Shown: positions 32,641-41,971 of the stretch, piece by piece
Position numbering within the stretch: the stretch's first letter is position 1
Layout of the letters: every line of letters starts with the position of its first letter
Origin: Cuneatibacter caecimuris
GTDB taxonomy: Bacteria > Bacillota > Clostridia > Lachnospirales > Lachnospiraceae
Direction of reading: 5' to 3'
NCBI RefSeq assembly: GCF_004216775.1
Contig: NZ_SGXF01000003.1
Coordinates: forward strand, 207,224 to 271,223
DNA length: 64,000 bases
Translations under genes and position numbers: made by a program
The notes under the pieces: generated by a model
What the model was told of the DNA's origin: nothing
Seen by the model: only the letters and a program-made list of their open reading frames with translations
Database searches by the model: none

Positions 32641-35436
32641 ATGAGACGTTTTGTATTAGAGTTAAAAAAACAGATGACAAGGCTTTGGCCTGTGGCTGTG
32701 CTGCTTGTCATAATGTGTACAAGAACTATTCCGGCCTATGCCGCAGAAGAACAACCCGTCCGGATCCGTGTTCCGTTTCCGGAGGCGGAAGGCTTTACAA
32801 TGACCGACGAAAACGGAACACGCTCCGGCCTGGTAGTGGATTATCTGTATGAAATTGCAAAGTATACCGGTTGGTCATACGAATTTATTGAGACCGACGC
32901 CAACGACATGACGGGAGAGTTTATTGCCGGAAAATATGACCTCATGGGCGGCACATACTATTCTCCGTCGTTTGAGGAATACTTTGCCTACCCGGATTTC
33001 AGCTGCGGCAATACCAAAGCGGTTTTACTGGCCAGACAGAATAATGACGCTATCAAAGGGTATGATTTAAGGGATTTGAACGGAAAAACCATAGGCGTTG
33101 TGGAGCGGGCCACAGATAATGTGCGGAGGCTGAAGGAATTCCTCTATGTTAACGGCTTAAACTGCACAATCAAACCATATACCTCTGAAGAAGTTGCCGC
33201 TAATCAAATTAACCTGGATTTGGAGGAGGGAAAGATTGACCTGAAACTTGGAAATGCGACGGATGATACAGGTGAGTTTCGCGCGGTGGCGTATTTTGAT
33301 GCACAGCCCCATTATCTGGTTGTGCAGCCAGACAACAAGGAGCTTCTCGATCAGCTGAACTGGGCAATGGAGCATATTCTTTTAGCCGATCCTCATTTTT
33401 CGGAAGAAGTATATCAGAGATATTTTGATGATACTGGGGTGGAAAATTTGTTGCTGAGCGAGGAGGAAAAAGATTATGTGGAGCAAAAGGGCACAGTGAC
33501 AGTGGCGGTTCCTGACTATTATCATCCGCTTTATTGTATTGGCTACGAAGACGGAGACCATTCCGGCTTGGTTCCAGAACTGCTGAAAAAAATAACTAAA
33601 CGATATGGAATGAAATTTTCCTACATATTGGCAGACTCTTATGACCATGCGCAGCAGCTTGTTATCGAAGGCAAAGCTGATATGGCCGGCATTTTTTTCG
33701 ATGATTCCGCGGATGCCATGCGCAGTGAACTGGTACAGACCAAGTCTTATGCCGCGTTAAATGATTTAATTGTACGCAATAGATCTGTGACTTATCCTGA
33801 GGACGGATTAACCTGCGGGCTTTTGGAAGGGCGCCAGCTGCCTTCTTATGTAAAAGCTAGTGAAGTAGTGTATTTTACGACTATAGAAGAAGTTTTGTCG
33901 GCGGTGAATACTCATAAGGTGGATTTTGCCTGCGGGCTTTCTGCGCGAATGGAACAGATGATGCAGGACAAGATTTATACCAATGTAGTTCCTGTTACTT
34001 TATCGGCGAACCGCATTAAAATCAGCTTTGCTATGCCGGCGCCCGCAAATCCGGAGCTTTTGTCCATAATAAACAAAGGCATCAACAGCTTATCCGAGGA
34101 TGACAGGAATTCTCTTCTGGATCATAACCTGATTTCAATCGGAGACACGAAGGTTTCAGTGAAAAGTTTTGTGGAGGCTAATCCTATTTTAACAATCGCC
34201 GCTGTATCAACAATTTTACTGCTGGTCACAATGGTGATTATCGTAATATCCAACATGCGTGTAAAAAATGCCAATATGCAAAAAAACATTGCGAGAGCAG
34301 AGGCGGATAACAGAGCCAAAAGTGAATTTCTCTCCCGAATGAGCCATGAAATCCGTACGCCCATGAATGCAATCGTTGGAACGACCGCGCTCATAGCGAT
34401 GAAGGATGATATTCCCGAAAGCATAAAAGGAAATTTAGCAAAGCTTAATTCTACCTCACAATATTTATTGGGGCTGATCAATGATATTTTAGATATGAGC
34501 CGAATTGATAATGGTATGCTTTCAATTGCAATGGAAGACTTCTCCTTGCGTCAGCTGTTGGATGAACTTTGCAGTATGATGCAAACACAGGCACAAAGCC
34601 GGGGGATATTACTTTTCTGTGAAAATAATTTCAAGCATTCAGATTTGAAGGGCGATGCAATCCGATTAAAGCAAGTTTTGATGAACCTGATATCCAATGC
34701 GGTTAAATTCACACCGCCAGGAGGAGAGGTACATCTGAGTGTGGAAGAAACGGCAGCCTCGAATTGGCAGGCTACCTATTTATTTAAGGTTTCTGATAGC
34801 GGCATTGGCATCAGAGAAGAGGATTTAGAACGTATTTTTGATTCTTTTGAACAAGTGGGCGCCAGTCAAATGCGAAGTCAGGGAACAGGGCTGGGTTTAC
34901 CGATCAGCCAAAATATTGTACAGCTTATGGGCGGGAATTTACAGGTGAAAAGTAAAATAAATGTGGGCAGTGAATTTTTCTTTTCTCTTCCGATTTCCTT
35001 TGGAAGGCCCATAGAATTAAAAGCACCGCCTGAGTCATCTGTCCGTTTTAAAGATGTACGGATTCTGTTGGCTGAGGATCACCCGATTAATGCAGAGATC
35101 GCGATTGACATATTACAATCAAAAGGCATTCAGGTGGAGCTTGCGGAGGATGGAGCGGAAGCGGTTAGACTTTTTGAACAAAGTATTCCCGGGTACTTTG
35201 ATCTTATTTTAATGGATATGCGAATGCCTAACATGGGAGGTCTGGAGGCGACAAGGGCAATACGGGATTCCGGCCGCTCAGATGCTGCGGAAATCCCCAT
35301 TGTCGCTCTAACCGCCAACTCTTTTCAGGAGGATAGGGATATGGCGAAAGAGGCTGGTATGAACGATTTCCTTACAAAGCCGTTGGAGATTGATTTACTC
35401 TATGCGGCGCTCCAGAGATGGCTGTCTAAAAATTGA
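32641..35436 (+). CDS. Hybrid histidine kinase with two extracellular SBP_bac_3-type domains
   Basis: 931 residues, BvgS/EvgS-like in layout. A signal sequence ending near ATPAYA-like IPAYAAEE precedes two type 3 solute-binding domains (about 42-270 and 285-510; GLVVDYLYEIAKYTGW and GLVPELLKKITKRYGM are their ligand-lobe starts). A membrane helix at about 523-545 leads to the kinase: phosphoacceptor His in SHEIRTPM, NLISNAVKFTP, DSGIGIREED and GTGLGLPIS, then a receiver with Asp in LILMDMRMPNMGG and Lys in FLTKPLE. ATG 32641 follows AGGAG by five bases; the GTG at 32635 overlaps that site and is rejected. Such domains usually bind amino acids or small acids. Confidence 0.93.
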   Translation: MRRFVLELKKQMTRLWPVAVLLVIMCTRTIPAYAAEEQPVRIRVPFPEAEGFTMTDENGTRSGLVVDYLYEIAKYTGWSYEFIETDANDMTGEFIAGKYDLMGGTYYSPSFEEYFAYPDFSCGNTKAVLLARQNNDAIKGYDLRDLNGKTIGVVERATDNVRRLKEFLYVNGLNCTIKPYTSEEVAANQINLDLEEGKIDLKLGNATDDTGEFRAVAYFDAQPHYLVVQPDNKELLDQLNWAMEHILLADPHFSEEVYQRYFDDTGVENLLLSEEEKDYVEQKGTVTVAVPDYYHPLYCIGYEDGDHSGLVPELLKKITKRYGMKFSYILADSYDHAQQLVIEGKADMAGIFFDDSADAMRSELVQTKSYAALNDLIVRNRSVTYPEDGLTCGLLEGRQLPSYVKASEVVYFTTIEEVLSAVNTHKVDFACGLSARMEQMMQDKIYTNVVPVTLSANRIKISFAMPAPANPELLSIINKGINSLSEDDRNSLLDHNLISIGDTKVSVKSFVEANPILTIAAVSTILLLVTMVIIVISNMRVKNANMQKNIARAEADNRAKSEFLSRMSHEIRTPMNAIVGTTALIAMKDDIPESIKGNLAKLNSTSQYLLGLINDILDMSRIDNGMLSIAMEDFSLRQLLDELCSMMQTQAQSRGILLFCENNFKHSDLKGDAIRLKQVLMNLISNAVKFTPPGGEVHLSVEETAASNWQATYLFKVSDSGIGIREEDLERIFDSFEQVGASQMRSQGTGLGLPISQNIVQLMGGNLQVKSKINVGSEFFFSLPISFGRPIELKAPPESSVRFKDVRILLAEDHPINAEIAIDILQSKGIQVELAEDGAEAVRLFEQSIPGYFDLILMDMRMPNMGGLEATRAIRDSGRSDAAEIPIVALTANSFQEDRDMAKEAGMNDFLTKPLEIDLLYAALQRWLSKN

Positions 35437-35444
35437 CGGCATTA

Positions 35445-35606
35445 TATAATCCGTGACAGACGATACACATATCATGTGCTACACTGTTTCAGCAAAATTT
35501 GTCTTGTCAGTCAGTTCGGAGGAAGGGAGGAGCAGAAGACAGAGAATCATTGGCAGAGAGACATCCTGCCGGTCAAAATATTAAAATTAAATAGGAGGTA
35601 AAGTAA
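35445..35606 (+). promoter_or_regulatory. Possible promoter and leader of the giant surface-protein gene
   Basis: A consensus TATAAT at 35445-35450 follows the kinase stop by eight bases; the -35 region is weak (TGTCTA, 35423-35428). It would give a leader of about 150 bases, holding the small inverted repeat CACAT-ATC-ATGTG (35466-35478) and a strong TAGGAGG (35592-35598). Confidence 0.4.
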
Positions 35607-38600
35607 GTGAAAAGTAAAAGAACAAACCGTTTCCTGGCGCTTCTGCTCACCTTTTGTATGGTGATCGCAATGGTGCCGGCGGCGCCGTCAGTGGCGGTCA
35701 CAGCCGCCCCGGCTTCCGTCACCCAAATCAACACTGTGGAGGATCTGAAGGCATTTCGGGATTCTGTAAACGGCGGAAACAGCTACAGTGGACAAACCGT
35801 AACATTGAATGCGGACCTCGACCTTGCAGGGGAATCGAACTGGACTCCCATCGGAACTTCCAGCAACGCATTCCGGGGCGTTTTTGACGGGCAGAATCAT
35901 ATCATCTATAATATGACCATCAATACGACACAGCGCTACTGCGGCTTTTTCGGATATCTGAATGGCGCTGCAGTCCGGAGGCTAGGGATAGAAAATGCAA
36001 ATGTGACCTCCTCCGGCAACGATGTGGCGATTTTATCCGGGTATGCCCAGGGCAGTACCATTGAACGCTGCTATGTGACCGGCGCTGTGAAAGGCTACGC
36101 TGCAGTCAGCGGTCTGTTAGGTTCTACCTACAGCACACTTACGACAGTTCAGAACTGCTATGCCCGCGTAGACTTAAAGCCTACCGGAGGAAGAGGAGAC
36201 ACGGCGGGGATTTCAGGCTGGAACTCAAGCAGCAGCATCAGTATTATCAACTGTTATTCCGCCTGCATCGGGGAGCTTCGTCCCATTGCAGGATGGAGCG
36301 ACGGCGCGGCTGTTCCCAATGAAAAAATTACAAATACATATTTTGACAAAACACTTTCCCCAAATTTCAGTTCGTCCAGCGGACGTACGGATCTTGGAAG
36401 AACTTCCGGAGAGTTAAAACAGCAAAATAATTATATTAACTGGGATTTCAGCAACACTTGGACCATTGACCCCGCCAAAAATGGCGGATATCCCTATTTG
36501 CAGGGATTCATCCCCGGGCTGGGAGGCGCTCCTGGTTCCATATCCATTACGGTAACAGATACAGAAAAAAATCCTGTGACGGATGCAACCGTTATTATTA
36601 AAGACAGCAATCAGAACGAGACTGTATTAAACCATCAGGGAGACGGCGTTTACTCTGGCACTGTTACCTCCTCTGATACAGTTTATGATATCCTTGTAAA
36701 CGGCGATAAGGTGGGAAATATCACCCAATCCGGAAATGGAGCTGTATCCACGGATGTGGAGATAACACCGTCCCCTGCCGATACGCATCTGAACCACCCT
36801 GTCTGCGGCCTGAGCTGCACCCATGGCGATCCGGCGCATGCGGAACTTGTGTGGACGGCATGGGAAAGTGCAGATTCCATGCCCCACAGCGGCGGGAATT
36901 ATTATTTGAAGCAGGATGTCCGGCTGGACAGCCGTTGGGATGTAGATGCCAATATCAACCTCTGTCTGAACGGCCATACGGTTACGGGCCCTGCGGTATT
37001 TGCAGGCAGTGATATGCCCCGGGCTTCTGTCCAGGTAAAGAGCGGCGCATCGCTGACGGTATGCGACTGCGCAGGGGAAGCCGGCGGAATAAATGGCGTT
37101 AATGCGTTATACTGTGCGGCCGGCGGAACGCTGAGCATCTATCAGGGACATTTTACCGGAGCCGGCTCCGCCATTGTCTGTGACGGAACAGTTTCTATTT
37201 ATGGCGGAAGCTATGAGGCTGACAGCTATGTAATTGATACCACGGGTTATCCGGACTCCACTTTCGGTAAGCTGTATCTTACCGGATCGCCTGTACTGAC
37301 GTTATCTGGTACCGGGAGCGTGTCTGCCATAATAAAAGTTGGGAATAAGGAAAGTATTGACGCGAAAGGATACAGGGGATCCAGTGCAACAATAGACTGT
37401 GCTGGCGTTGATATCGGTGAAACTGTTGTCTCTTCCGTTGACGATGTCAATAAAGAATTGTTTACCCTGGTTTCAGAAGATTATATCCTCAAACAGAACG
37501 GTACAGACCTGGTGCTGGCGGCAAAGTTGTTCGATCTGCAGACAGCGATTAACGAGAGCAGCGGTACGGCCGGCCAGCCGGAAGTGATCACAATTCCAGC
37601 CGGCGGAATTGCAATTACTGCCACGATCACAATTCCAAGCGGCAAGTACGTGACGCTCACTGGCGGAGCGCTGACCCGCGCTGCGTCCTGTACAGGAAAT
37701 ATGTTTGAGGCTGTTGCGGGAAACAGCAGCCTGACGCTGGAAAACATTACGCTGGATGGAAATAAAGGAGAGGTTCCGTCAGCAGGAAATATTCTTAAAT
37801 TTAATAAGGGCGGTACTCTGACAATAAATAACGGCGCAGTTTTGGAAAACAACGCAAATACTGCCATTTCCTTTGGCGCAGGTTATAATGTAACTGCCAA
37901 TCTTGTTATGAACGGAGGTTCCATTACCGGAAACAGCAGCACAGGAATGGGCGGAGCCATTAACCTGGGCGATAATGGCGGTACAATTAACTTTACCATG
38001 AACGGCGGCGTGATCAGCAATAACACGGCAGTCAGGGGCGGCGGCGCAATCAGCGATACAGGGTGGGGATCAACCACAATTCGCATCACAGATGGAAGCC
38101 TTACAGGAAATACTGTCACCGGAACAGATGCAGACGCTACCTATGGGGGAGCGATTTACAGCAATTCGGTTCTGATTGTCACCGGGGGCGAAATCAGCGG
38201 GAATTCCGTACTCTATGGACGGGGCGGCGGAATATACAAAGCAGCGGGCGGCAGCAGTCCGGAACTGGTGATCACCGGGGGAACGATCAGAGACAACACT
38301 GCCCGAACTGCAGTGGAGGCTGAAAGAAAAGGCCATAATGTCTATGTGGTGAACAGTACCTTTACACTGGGCGGCAGCGCGAATATCCCCAACGGACTGT
38401 ATCTGGATCTTCGCAGCAAACCGTTCCAGATCTCCTCTGCGCTGGAGAATAAGGTGGAAATTGAAGGGATTTATGGTTACCCGGAAGCCGGGGATGTGGT
38501 TGCGTCAGGAAAGGATTATACGATTACCCCAGAAGATCTGGCCAAGTTTTCTTATAAAGACGATGCTTTCTGGTTTACATTACAGAACAATCAGATTAAG

Positions 38601-41600
38601 CTGGCTTCGGTTACCTGTACGGTTGCACTTCCGGCGGGCGAAGGTTATACGGTTACCGGCAGTTCAGACCCGGTTGTAAAAGGGGGCAGCTACAGCTTTA
38701 CTCTTGCGCTGGCAGATACCTATTACAAAACTGCTGCTTTCGCGGTAAAAGCCAACGGTGTTCTCCTGACAGAGCATAACGGCAGCTACACGATATCTGA
38801 TATTGTGGAGAACCAGACAGTAACTGTGGAAGGGGTAGCGCAGGATATGGCGGCGCCTTCGGCTCAAATCACACTGGGCAGCAATCACTGGACTTCTTTT
38901 CTGAATACAATTACCTTCGGCTTGTTCTTTAAGGAGACTCAGACGGTAGAGATTACGGCGGATGATGCTGATTCAGGAGTGGAGAAAGTGCAGTATCTCC
39001 TTACTGATGCGGTGTACAGTGATGGAAAAGAATTAAACGATGCCAATGTGTCTTGGACGGATTACACGGGAACCTTCACCATGGCGCCAAATTCCAGAAC
39101 ATATATTTATGCAAAAGCGACTGATCAGGTGGGCAACGTTGCTTTTATCCGCTCTGACGGCATTGTGCTTTACACAGATTCCGCGCAGGATACTGGATCC
39201 ATCAGCTTTACAAAAACCGGGGTGTCAGATGTAACCGCGCAGGTTAAGCTGAACGGAAATACAGTGAAGGAAATTCAGTGCGGGGGAACCGTATTGACGA
39301 AAAATGTGGATTATACGGTCTCCTCGGAAGGCGAAATTACATTTAAAGCCGTCTGGCTCGATACACTTGCGGCGGACGTGAAACCGTATATTCTGACGGT
39401 CAGCTATCACCCCCTGGGCATGGAATATGCGGAAAAGGACGGCAATGCCGCCCCTGCCGCAACTGAAATTGCCCTTACTGTCAGCAAGGCGGCAGGCAGC
39501 GTGAAAGAGCTTTCGGATCCTTCTAAGGTTTATGACGGCCAGCCTGTTGAAGACGCCTCCTTTACGGCGCTTTCTTCCGGCGCGGCGAGGGTAGAGTACA
39601 AGCTCCGGAACGCGGACGACAGCACATATTCGGCCATTAAACCGTCCGTTAGAGGAGACTATACGCTGCGGGTTTCTGTGGCGGGAGATGAAAATTATGG
39701 AGCAGCCTCCGCAACAAAGGATTTCACAATCAGTTATTTGGAAGCACCCCAGGTACCCTATACCCTTTCAGGAATACAGGGGGAAAACGGCTGGTTCAGA
39801 AGCGATGTAGAGATTCTGCCTCCGGCGGGATGGACAATTTCCACTGCTTTAAACGGAATTTATGGCGAGAAGCTGACTCTGACAGGAAGCACTGACGGGG
39901 AAACAGTATATTTGAAAAATGCCCAGGGTCAAATGACGGACGGGATCGCTGCGGAAACAGTTAAAATTGATAAAACAGCGCCTGAGGGAGAAATTACCAT
40001 TGCTTCGGACAAGTGGGGTGAATTCCTCAACGCGATTAGTTTCGGTTTATTTTTCAACAAAAATGTAGACGTCAGCATTACCGCGTCTGATACAGGCAGC
40101 GGGGTAAAAAGCATTCAGTACTTCAGGAGTGAAACAGGGCTCAGTGAGAATGAAGTGAAGGTGCTGACAGGATGGTCAGATTATAAGGAGCTCATCAGTG
40201 AAACGGCCAAGGATGCAGTGAAATTTGTGTATTATGTCAAGATCTCAGACGATGCGGGCAATGTGACTTATATCAGTTCTGACGGGGCTGTTTTTGATAT
40301 CATGGCTCCGGCAGTCAGCGGTGTTTCTGACGGCAGCACATATTACACAACGCAGATTGCGGATGTTCAGGACGCAAACCTGGAATCAGTTACCCTCAAC
40401 GGCGAAGATGTTACCGGCGCTGTAGCGCTGCCCGGCAATCGGGAAGAAGCCTACACGATTACTGCAGTTGATAAGGCAGGAAACAGCACTGTTGTGACTG
40501 TGACCATGAAGCCGGTTTCCACAATTGCCGAACCGATTGACAGCATCACCGAGGACCAGGTGACCTCTGCTGACATAACTGTGATTGAGGCAGTCAAAGC
40601 AGCGGCAGAAGCCGTAGACCAGAGGAATGCCGCCGATGAAGAAAAAGCAGCGCTCCAGGAGATTCTTGACAGGTGTCAGGCTATGCTGGAGAAAATTCAG
40701 GCAGTATCAGATGAAGCCAAAGCAGTGACGGACGGTGTTGATGGTTATGATCCTCAGACCGTGAATTCCTCAGACAAAGAGAATATCGAATCTTTAGTCA
40801 GCCGGATTGATTCGCTTTTAATGAGCGGGAATCTGACTGAGGGCGAGAGAAGCTTGCTGGATGCGGTCAGAGAAGCAGCAGCTGGCCTGCTGGATAATAT
40901 TGCGGAAACCACAGCAGAATATGAGCGTGTGAATGATGCGTCAGAGCAGTACAGCCCCGATACTGTGAAATCCTCTGATAAGGAAGAAATTGAAAAGCTG
41001 ATCGGAGATATAGACATCCTTTTGACAACTCAGAATCTTACTGAGCCAGAAAGAAATGTTCTTCATGACAGCAAAACAAAGCTGGAAGGCCTTCTTGCAA
41101 AGCTTCAGGATGTTGCGGAGCTGTTGGATCAGCTGGAGAAGGAGATGGGGGGTTATACTTCCGAAACAGTGAAATCTACGGATGAAGACGCGGTCAGACA
41201 GATCGTTGAAGAAGCAAAAATGCTGCAAGAAACAGGAAATCTTACAGCCGAGGAAAAAAAGGTCCTTTCAGAAATCATTAGCAAAGGGGAAGAACTGCTG
41301 GAAAAAATTTCAGAAATCAGCGGCGCCCTGAATGAAATCAGGGATCAGGCGGAGAATATTGACTTTGATCAGGCTGATTCAGAGGACCAGAGCAGCATCA
41401 ATGATCTGGTGGAAAACATCGAAGGGCAGCTCAGCGGCGGTCATCTGACGGATGATGAGAAGGCGGAACTGGAAGAACTCAAAGATCGTCTGGAAGAGTT
41501 GTTGGATGAGATCGGCAAAGCGTCTGAGGCAGTAAAAGAGGCCGGCAAGGGTATTGAAGGCATTCATCGGGATAATGTGAAGCCTGAGGATAAAGCAGCT

Positions 41601-41855
41601 CTGGAAGAAGCCAAAAACGCTTATGAGAAGGTAATGGAGGAGCAGGGCAATCACCTGACTGAGGCGGAGAAGAAGGAAATCAGTGATCAACTTGCAGAAA
41701 TCGACGCTCTGCTGGAACTGATTGACAGGATAGAAAATCCGTCTCCCGGAACAGGAGATAACAGCCGCTTGTTCCTGTGGTTTATATTGACGCTTCTGTC
41801 CGGGGGAGCAGCATTGACTCTGGCGGCCAGAGGCAGAAGGAAAAAGAATCTGTAA
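35607..41855 (+). CDS. Giant multidomain cell-wall-anchored surface protein
   Basis: 2082 residues, read from GTG 35607, eight bases after TAGGAGG. A signal peptide of about 35 residues is followed by GLUG-like repeats (FRGVFDGQNHIIYNM; about 40-300), a small Ig/carboxypeptidase-regulatory-like domain, a Cys-rich HPVCGLSCTHGDPAH unit with LCLNGHTV, a right-handed beta-helix region (about 690-940, Gly-Asn-rich), two copies of an Ig-like module with NHWTSFLNTITFGLFF and DKWGEFLNAISFGLFF, an MBG-like domain, and five helical repeats of about 70 residues (about 1709-2045; NLT-x-ER/EE-x-LL motif). It ends in a sorting tail: PSPGTGD, a hydrophobic helix and RGRRKKNL. A sortase substrate and adhesin are likely; the ligand is unknown. 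Confidence 0.88.
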   Translation: MKSKRTNRFLALLLTFCMVIAMVPAAPSVAVTAAPASVTQINTVEDLKAFRDSVNGGNSYSGQTVTLNADLDLAGESNWTPIGTSSNAFRGVFDGQNHIIYNMTINTTQRYCGFFGYLNGAAVRRLGIENANVTSSGNDVAILSGYAQGSTIERCYVTGAVKGYAAVSGLLGSTYSTLTTVQNCYARVDLKPTGGRGDTAGISGWNSSSSISIINCYSACIGELRPIAGWSDGAAVPNEKITNTYFDKTLSPNFSSSSGRTDLGRTSGELKQQNNYINWDFSNTWTIDPAKNGGYPYLQGFIPGLGGAPGSISITVTDTEKNPVTDATVIIKDSNQNETVLNHQGDGVYSGTVTSSDTVYDILVNGDKVGNITQSGNGAVSTDVEITPSPADTHLNHPVCGLSCTHGDPAHAELVWTAWESADSMPHSGGNYYLKQDVRLDSRWDVDANINLCLNGHTVTGPAVFAGSDMPRASVQVKSGASLTVCDCAGEAGGINGVNALYCAAGGTLSIYQGHFTGAGSAIVCDGTVSIYGGSYEADSYVIDTTGYPDSTFGKLYLTGSPVLTLSGTGSVSAIIKVGNKESIDAKGYRGSSATIDCAGVDIGETVVSSVDDVNKELFTLVSEDYILKQNGTDLVLAAKLFDLQTAINESSGTAGQPEVITIPAGGIAITATITIPSGKYVTLTGGALTRAASCTGNMFEAVAGNSSLTLENITLDGNKGEVPSAGNILKFNKGGTLTINNGAVLENNANTAISFGAGYNVTANLVMNGGSITGNSSTGMGGAINLGDNGGTINFTMNGGVISNNTAVRGGGAISDTGWGSTTIRITDGSLTGNTVTGTDADATYGGAIYSNSVLIVTGGEISGNSVLYGRGGGIYKAAGGSSPELVITGGTIRDNTARTAVEAERKGHNVYVVNSTFTLGGSANIPNGLYLDLRSKPFQISSALENKVEIEGIYGYPEAGDVVASGKDYTITPEDLAKFSYKDDAFWFTLQNNQIKLASVTCTVALPAGEGYTVTGSSDPVVKGGSYSFTLALADTYYKTAAFAVKANGVLLTEHNGSYTISDIVENQTVTVEGVAQDMAAPSAQITLGSNHWTSFLNTITFGLFFKETQTVEITADDADSGVEKVQYLLTDAVYSDGKELNDANVSWTDYTGTFTMAPNSRTYIYAKATDQVGNVAFIRSDGIVLYTDSAQDTGSISFTKTGVSDVTAQVKLNGNTVKEIQCGGTVLTKNVDYTVSSEGEITFKAVWLDTLAADVKPYILTVSYHPLGMEYAEKDGNAAPAATEIALTVSKAAGSVKELSDPSKVYDGQPVEDASFTALSSGAARVEYKLRNADDSTYSAIKPSVRGDYTLRVSVAGDENYGAASATKDFTISYLEAPQVPYTLSGIQGENGWFRSDVEILPPAGWTISTALNGIYGEKLTLTGSTDGETVYLKNAQGQMTDGIAAETVKIDKTAPEGEITIASDKWGEFLNAISFGLFFNKNVDVSITASDTGSGVKSIQYFRSETGLSENEVKVLTGWSDYKELISETAKDAVKFVYYVKISDDAGNVTYISSDGAVFDIMAPAVSGVSDGSTYYTTQIADVQDANLESVTLNGEDVTGAVALPGNREEAYTITAVDKAGNSTVVTVTMKPVSTIAEPIDSITEDQVTSADITVIEAVKAAAEAVDQRNAADEEKAALQEILDRCQAMLEKIQAVSDEAKAVTDGVDGYDPQTVNSSDKENIESLVSRIDSLLMSGNLTEGERSLLDAVREAAAGLLDNIAETTAEYERVNDASEQYSPDTVKSSDKEEIEKLIGDIDILLTTQNLTEPERNVLHDSKTKLEGLLAKLQDVAELLDQLEKEMGGYTSETVKSTDEDAVRQIVEEAKMLQETGNLTAEEKKVLSEIISKGEELLEKISEISGALNEIRDQAENIDFDQADSEDQSSINDLVENIEGQLSGGHLTDDEKAELEELKDRLEELLDEIGKASEAVKEAGKGIEGIHRDNVKPEDKAALEEAKNAYEKVMEEQGNHLTEAEKKEISDQLAEIDALLELIDRIENPSPGTGDNSRLFLWFILTLLSGGAALTLAARGRRKKNL

Positions 41856-41883
41856 GAATTAATGAATAGAGGGAGGGTTTTGC

Positions 41884-41914
41884 TGCACAGGGAACGCGGA
41901 TTCCCATGCAGCGA
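41884..41914. repeat. Inverted repeat related to the 12719 element
   Basis: GCTGCACAGGGAACGC and its partner TTCCCATGCAGC fold into a hairpin. The reverse complement of 12719-12744 carries a near-identical TGCATAGGGAACGC core, suggesting two copies of a dispersed repeat. Confidence 0.5.
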
Positions 41915-41916
41915 GA

Positions 41917-41954
41917 CAGAACCGGCGGCTGTCGAAGGACAGCCGCCGGTTCTG
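41917..41954. terminator. Strong hairpin between convergent genes, probable terminator
   Basis: A perfect 17-base stem (CAGAACCGGCGGCTGTC and complement) closes a GAAG tetraloop. It lies 61 bases after the giant gene and just before the end of the convergent kinase-like gene. No T run follows on either strand, so the terminator role is inferred from position and stability. Confidence 0.55.
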
Positions 41955-41971
41955 CATCAGGTATATAACAA

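Noticed and set aside
40732-41740. Repetitive DNA in the giant gene as a possible tandem-repeat error
   Set aside because: The five protein repeats are well diverged at DNA level and stay in frame to a sorting signal, so they are genuine old domain repeats.
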